Shown in pieces: positions 8,657 through 11,554 of a stretch of DNA of 11,554 nucleotides. Numbering within the stretch: position 1 is the stretch's first letter; every line of letters begins with the position of its first letter. The notes beneath the pieces are model-generated. The model saw only the letters and a program-made list of their open reading frames with translations. It had not been told where the DNA came from and made no database searches. Where the stretch lies: contig SLLF01000304.1 in NCBI GenBank assembly GCA_007134175.1, positions 1 to 11,554 of the forward strand, in the 5' to 3' direction. Origin of the DNA: Kiritimatiellia bacterium. Its GTDB lineage: Bacteria; Verrucomicrobiota; Kiritimatiellia; SLAD01. Position numbers and translations under genes: made by a program.

Positions 8657-9118
8657 GTGAAACTTGAAATAGAGCGGAAATTTATGGTGCGCGGAACCGG
8701 TTGGCAGACAACGGGTCCCCGCCACATGGAGCAAGGGTATCTAGCCCGTACGCCGGGTGTGAGTATACGGGTGCGCAAAAGCGCACCGCATGCCTGGCTC
8801 AGTGTCAAGGCCACGCGCCAGGGGATCACCCGCGAGGAATTCGAATATGCCATTCCGGTGCCGGATGCCGACGCGCTGTTGACGCTATGCGGTGGCCACC
8901 GTGTTGAAAAGCGGCGCCACGTTATCCGACACGAAGGCGACGTGTGGGAAGTGGATGAATTCCTAGGGGCCAACACCGGTCTGGTCGTCGCGGAAATCGA
9001 GCTGGAAGACCCGCAGCAGCCATTCGTACGGCCTCCTTGGGTGGGCCGCGAAGTGACCGATGACGCCCGCTACTATAACGCGAACCTGGCCCAGACCCCG
9101 TTCACGGCGTGGCGGTAA
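8657..9118 (+). CDS. short CYTH-domain protein (triphosphate tunnel metalloenzyme)
   Basis: Likely a cytoplasmic, metal-dependent phosphohydrolase acting on inorganic tripolyphosphate or another triphosphate. From the GTG at 8657 it has 153 residues, the size of a single CYTH domain. The N-terminal signature E-x-E-x-K is E4-I-E6-R-K8. Further tunnel residues fit the family: RVR at 38-40, K51 in LSVK, E62/E64 in EEFEYAI, K85-R87, D100 in WEVDEF and E113/E115 in AEIELE. The end PPWVGREVTDDARYYNANLA closely resembles the short Nitrosomonas tripolyphosphatase NeuTTM as I remember it. The frame is open to a TTG at 8648, but GTG 8657 gives the typical MKLEIERKF beginning and has AGGTTGG about 8 nt upstream, overlapping the ATPase stop. 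The 10-nt gap implies co-transcription with the ATPase. Adenylate cyclase or thiamine triphosphatase activity cannot be excluded; the short length makes tripolyphosphatase more likely. Confidence 0.9.
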   Translation: MKLEIERKFMVRGTGWQTTGPRHMEQGYLARTPGVSIRVRKSAPHAWLSVKATRQGITREEFEYAIPVPDADALLTLCGGHRVEKRRHVIRHEGDVWEVDEFLGANTGLVVAEIELEDPQQPFVRPPWVGREVTDDARYYNANLAQTPFTAWR

Positions 9119-9125
9119 CTTTTTT
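9098..9125 (+). terminator. possible weak intrinsic terminator after the CYTH gene
   Basis: An imperfect hairpin (CCG..CAC-GGC-GTG.CGG, 9098-9115) in the last codons is followed by a run of six T (9120-9125) just after the stop. The stem is short and has unpaired bases, so the call is tentative. It would separate this transcript from convergent ugd 38 nt downstream. Confidence 0.3.
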
Positions 9126-9162
9126 GGTCCCTCAGCTGTACCCCTTCGACAATACGTGCGGA

Positions 9163-10545
9163 TCAGCAGCCGGTCCCGTGGTAGATAAAGCCGATGGCTT
9201 CCATCTCGGACCTATCGAGCAGATTACGCCCATCAAAAATAAAGGCCGGCTTGACCATTCGCTCGTATATACTTCGCCAGTCGGCTTCCTTAAACTGATC
9301 CCAATCGGTCAACAGCGCCACGGCATGGGCGTCCGTACAAGCCGCATCAAGCGATGCGGCGGCGGTTAGGTGCTCGGCATTGATCTCAGCCGGGCGTGAA
9401 TCCAATGCGTTCAAGTCAGTCCACATTTGCTCGCTGGTCACCTTGGGATCGTAGGCGCAAATACGCGCCCGCTCGTGAATCAAGTAATCGGCGATATAGA
9501 TAGCCGAGGATTCCCTGGAATCGTTGGTATCCTTTTTGAAGGCCCAACCGAGGAAAGCGATCTTTTTATCGGCTACGTTATTGAATAGCGCCGCCACCAG
9601 TTTACGCGCGAACCGCGCGCGCTGGTGATCGTTCAACCGGATCACCTGCTCCCAATACTCAGCCACTTCCGACAGCCCGTAGCTGCGCGCGATGTAGATC
9701 AAGTTCAATATGTCTTTCTGAAAACACGATCCACCAAAACCGGCCGACACTTCCAGGAATTTGGGGCCAATCCGGCTATCCATGCCGATGGCCCGCGCCA
9801 CTTCCCGCACATCCGCATGGGTCTTCTCACACAGCTCCGCCATGGCATTGATGGACGACACCCGCTGGGCCAAAAACGCGTTAGCCGTCAATTTTGACAG
9901 TTCCGACGACCAGACATTGGCAGTAAGAATACGCTCGCGCGGCACCCAATGGGCATAGATATCGACCAATACCTGAACGGCAGCGGCATCCCGCTTCATA
10001 TCGCCACCGATAAGGATCCGGTCGGCATGCAACAAATCCTCGATCGCTGTTCCTTCCGCCAGAAACTCAGGATTCGACAACACCTGAAAATTGGTGCCGC
10101 TACCGGTGTGATCCAAGATCTCCTTGATCGTAGCCGCCGTCCGCACCGGGACCGTCGACTTTTCCACGATAATCTTATCTTCTTTAGCCACGGCGGCGAT
10201 GGTGCGAGCGCAGGACTCAATAAACTTAAGATCAGCCGCCATCCCCTTGCCCATCCCATAGGTCTTGGTAGGCGTGTTTACCGATATAAAGATCAGCCCA
10301 GCTGCGGCAATAGCCGCTTCAACGTCGGTCGAAAAAAACAGGTTGCGACCTCGGGTCGCCAGCACCAGTTCAGCCAAACCCGGCTCGTACACCGGGAATT
10401 GGGACGGGTCATCGGCGTTCCACGCCGCAATGCGGTCGGCGTTGTTATCCACCACGGTAACACGCCACTCCGGACACCTGGCCGCAATAACCGCCATGGT
10501 CGGCCCGCCCACATAGCCCGCTCCGATACAGCAGATTTTTTTCAC
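9163..10545 (-). CDS. ugd: UDP-glucose 6-dehydrogenase, animal-like type
   Basis: Oxidises UDP-glucose twice with NAD+ to UDP-glucuronate, a precursor of acidic surface polysaccharides. From the GTG at 10543-10545 it has 460 residues. A Shine-Dalgarno AAGGGGG lies about 6 nt upstream, so I prefer this start to the GTG at 10582-10584. The N-terminal Rossmann domain begins [15 protein letters not shown], followed by [21 protein letters not shown] and EKSTVPVR (T131). Catalytic residues are E164 in [11 protein letters not shown]218 and N222 in [15 protein letters not shown], and C274 and D278 in [10 protein letters not shown]. The C-terminal UDP-binding domain has [15 protein letters not shown] and YDPKV. 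Many stretches match human UGDH as I recall it, far beyond what common bacterial Ugd proteins show. The residue after VPVR in the loop-helix region is T136, where human UGDH has Ala. It follows rplQ after 96 bp on the same strand and is probably transcribed partly or wholly on its own. Confidence 0.97.
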   Translation of the reverse strand: MKKICCIGAGYVGGPTMAVIAARCPEWRVTVVDNNADRIAAWNADDPSQFPVYEPGLAELVLATRGRNLFFSTDVEAAIAAAGLIFISVNTPTKTYGMGKGMAADLKFIESCARTIAAVAKEDKIIVEKSTVPVRTAATIKEILDHTGSGTNFQVLSNPEFLAEGTAIEDLLHADRILIGGDMKRDAAAVQVLVDIYAHWVPRERILTANVWSSELSKLTANAFLAQRVSSINAMAELCEKTHADVREVARAIGMDSRIGPKFLEVSAGFGGSCFQKDILNLIYIARSYGLSEVAEYWEQVIRLNDHQRARFARKLVAALFNNVADKKIAFLGWAFKKDTNDSRESSAIYIADYLIHERARICAYDPKVTSEQMWTDLNALDSRPAEINAEHLTAAASLDAACTDAHAVALLTDWDQFKEADWRSIYERMVKPAFIFDGRNLLDRSEMEAIGFIYHGTGC

Positions 10546-10621
10546 TCTAGCCCCCTTACAGGCACAATCCGGCACGCATGCCACGTGAAGGTTAGCGGAT
10601 TAACGGCGCATGGATCAACCA

Positions 10622-10639
10622 AACGGCATGGGGTCCGTT
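10622..10639 (-). terminator. possible weak hairpin terminator after rplQ
   Basis: On the minus strand, AACGG and CCGTT form a 5-bp stem around an 8-nt loop 2 nt after the rplQ stop, followed by the moderately T-rich TTGGTTGA. The stem is short and no long T run follows, so this may be only partial termination before ugd, or chance. Confidence 0.2.
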
Positions 10640-10641
10640 GA

Positions 10642-11040
10642 CTATTCAGCTGATTCCGGCTTTTCCTTGGACGGAGCGGGAACATGATTCACCCATTCCA
10701 GCAAAGCCATTTCTGAACTGTCGCTTACGCGCTGGCCAAGTTTCATGATACGGGTGTAGCCGCCCGCGCGGTCCCCGAAGGCCGGTGCGACATCATCAAA
10801 GAGATGCTTGACCACCTCCTTGCGGCGCAAGCGCGACGCTGCCAGACGACGCGCGGCCAACGTATTCTTCTTGCCGAGTGTGACCATTTTTTCCGCCAGA
10901 CGACGGGCGGCTTTGGCCTTTGGCAGGGTCGTCTTGATGCGCCCGACCTTAATGAGATTGCATACCAAGTGCGCAAGCAGCGCTTCGCGCTGCGCCGTGT
11001 TGCGCCCCAGCTTATTTATAGTTCGTTTACGATGACGCAT
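10642..11040 (-). CDS. rplQ: 50S ribosomal protein bL17
   Basis: Large-subunit ribosomal protein near the polypeptide exit tunnel. It has 132 residues, close to the usual size (E. coli 127). The opening MRHRKRTINKLGRNTAQREA is the bL17 signature (usual form RKLNRTSSHRKA). KAARRLAEKMVTLGKK and a typical ending core GGYTRIMKLGQR follow, then a short charged tail. The ATG at 11038-11040 has AGGA just upstream, close to the start, within a purine-rich stretch. It lies 34 nt after rpoA on the same strand, the canonical rpoA-rplQ order at the end of the alpha ribosomal operon, so it should be co-transcribed with rpoA under ribosomal control. Nothing in the protein is odd. Confidence 0.98.
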   Translation of the reverse strand: MRHRKRTINKLGRNTAQREALLAHLVCNLIKVGRIKTTLPKAKAARRLAEKMVTLGKKNTLAARRLAASRLRRKEVVKHLFDDVAPAFGDRAGGYTRIMKLGQRVSDSSEMALLEWVNHVPAPSKEKPESAE

Positions 11041-11074
11041 GGTCCTACTCTCTTACGTGAAGGTTGATGGGGAC

Positions 11075-11554
11075 TTAATCTTTCGGTGGCCGCAAGACAT
11101 CCTCGTTGAACTGCATGCCCAGCCCCAAGCCCATCTCAATCAATTTAGCTTTGATTTCGTTGAGTGATTTCTTGCCGAAGTTACGGTATTTGAGCATCTC
11201 CGCCTCGGTCTTCTGGGCCAGCTCGCCTACGGTAACAATGTTGGCATTGTTGAGGCAATTCGCCGCTCGCACGCTGAGCTCGATTTCATTGACACTCATG
11301 GCCAATTTACGCCGCAGCTCTTCGCGCTGTTCGTCTTGCTCCGCTTCTTCCTTTTCAAACACGACCGTATCTTCATCGTAGTTGACAAAGACATCCAAGT
11401 GATGCCGGAGGATCGCGGCCGCCTGTGTCAGCACATCATCCGGGGTCAACCGCCCATCGGTCCAGATCTCCAGAATGAGTTTATCGTAGTCGGTACGACG
11501 CCCAACCCGGGTGTTTTCCACGCTGAACTTAACGCGACGCACCGGTGAAAAGAG
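11075..11554 (-). CDS. rpoA: RNA polymerase alpha subunit, C-terminal part (5' end outside the window)
   Basis: Alpha subunit of RNA polymerase, which nucleates core assembly and contacts UP elements and activators. The visible 159 residues start mid-protein; the frame stays open to the right edge (LFSPVRRVKFSVEN), so the gene is cut, not broken. The part present includes the end of the N-terminal dimerisation domain (RTDYDKLILEIWTDG, then the AILRHHLDVF helix). A strongly acidic linker with EKEEAEQDEQREE follows. The complete C-terminal domain contains ELSVRAANCLNNANI, whose Arg corresponds to E. coli R265 for DNA contact, then YRNFGKKSLNEIKAKL and GLGLGMQF. An intact alpha-CTD fits the use of AT-rich UP elements such as the one suggested near 938-955. 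rplQ follows 34 nt downstream. Confidence 0.97.
   Translation of the reverse strand, partial: LFSPVRRVKFSVENTRVGRRTDYDKLILEIWTDGRLTPDDVLTQAAAILRHHLDVFVNYDEDTVVFEKEEAEQDEQREELRRKLAMSVNEIELSVRAANCLNNANIVTVGELAQKTEAEMLKYRNFGKKSLNEIKAKLIEMGLGLGMQFNEDVLRPPKD

Noticed and set aside
9949..10641. 230-codon plus-strand open frame
   Set aside because: Runs antisense to ugd and its upstream gap; low-complexity, motif-free translation and no ribosome-binding site. Treated as a shadow.
1..11554. Mobile element, defence system or CRISPR array
   Set aside because: No transposase, integrase, toxin-antitoxin, restriction or Cas-like protein, no regularly spaced repeats and no attachment-site pattern. All major frames are housekeeping or transport genes.

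Overview
The window (about 58-60% G+C by eye) looks like ordinary chromosome from a bacterium of the PVC superphylum, probably Kiritimatiellota, Verrucomicrobiota or Lentisphaerota. The main pointer is a 51-residue protein at 714-869. It resembles the 'small basic protein' family that I recall mainly from Chlamydiae/Verrucomicrobia-type genomes. The phylum call is inference. There are nine protein genes, eight complete and one cut by the right edge. I see no RNA gene, insertion sequence, phage gene or CRISPR array.

Left part (1-869, minus strand): the small basic protein gene overlaps an RsuA/RluB-type 23S/16S rRNA pseudouridine synthase gene by 32 bp. This looks like a compact ribosome-related unit driven from a promoter near 898-926. 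Divergent from it, on the plus strand, is a full-length cobalamin-dependent methionine synthase gene (metH, 998-4690). It retains all of its homocysteine/zinc, folate, cobalamin and reactivation domains. metH runs tail-to-tail into tilS (minus strand), and the two coding ends overlap by 13 bp. TilS makes the lysidine that lets tRNA-Ile read AUA.

Middle (6118-9118): a spacer of about 300 bp carries imperfect direct repeats. It separates tilS from a plus-strand pair: a P1B-4-type heavy-metal efflux ATPase (SPC and HEGST metal-site motifs) and a closely spaced, NeuTTM-like CYTH triphosphate tunnel enzyme.

Right part (9163-11554, minus strand): the end of the classical alpha operon, rpoA (5' end off the window) then rplQ. 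It is followed after a 96-bp gap by a UDP-glucose 6-dehydrogenase gene. That protein resembles the animal enzyme strikingly along its whole length and should feed UDP-glucuronate into cell-surface polysaccharide synthesis.

Most genes are housekeeping and I do not see a convincing new multi-gene system. The points most worth a second look are the overlapping small-protein/pseudouridine-synthase pair, the ATPase-CYTH pair, the animal-like UGDH, two promoter-like elements placed so close to start codons that near-leaderless mRNAs are predicted, and short repeats in the tilS and ugd leaders.
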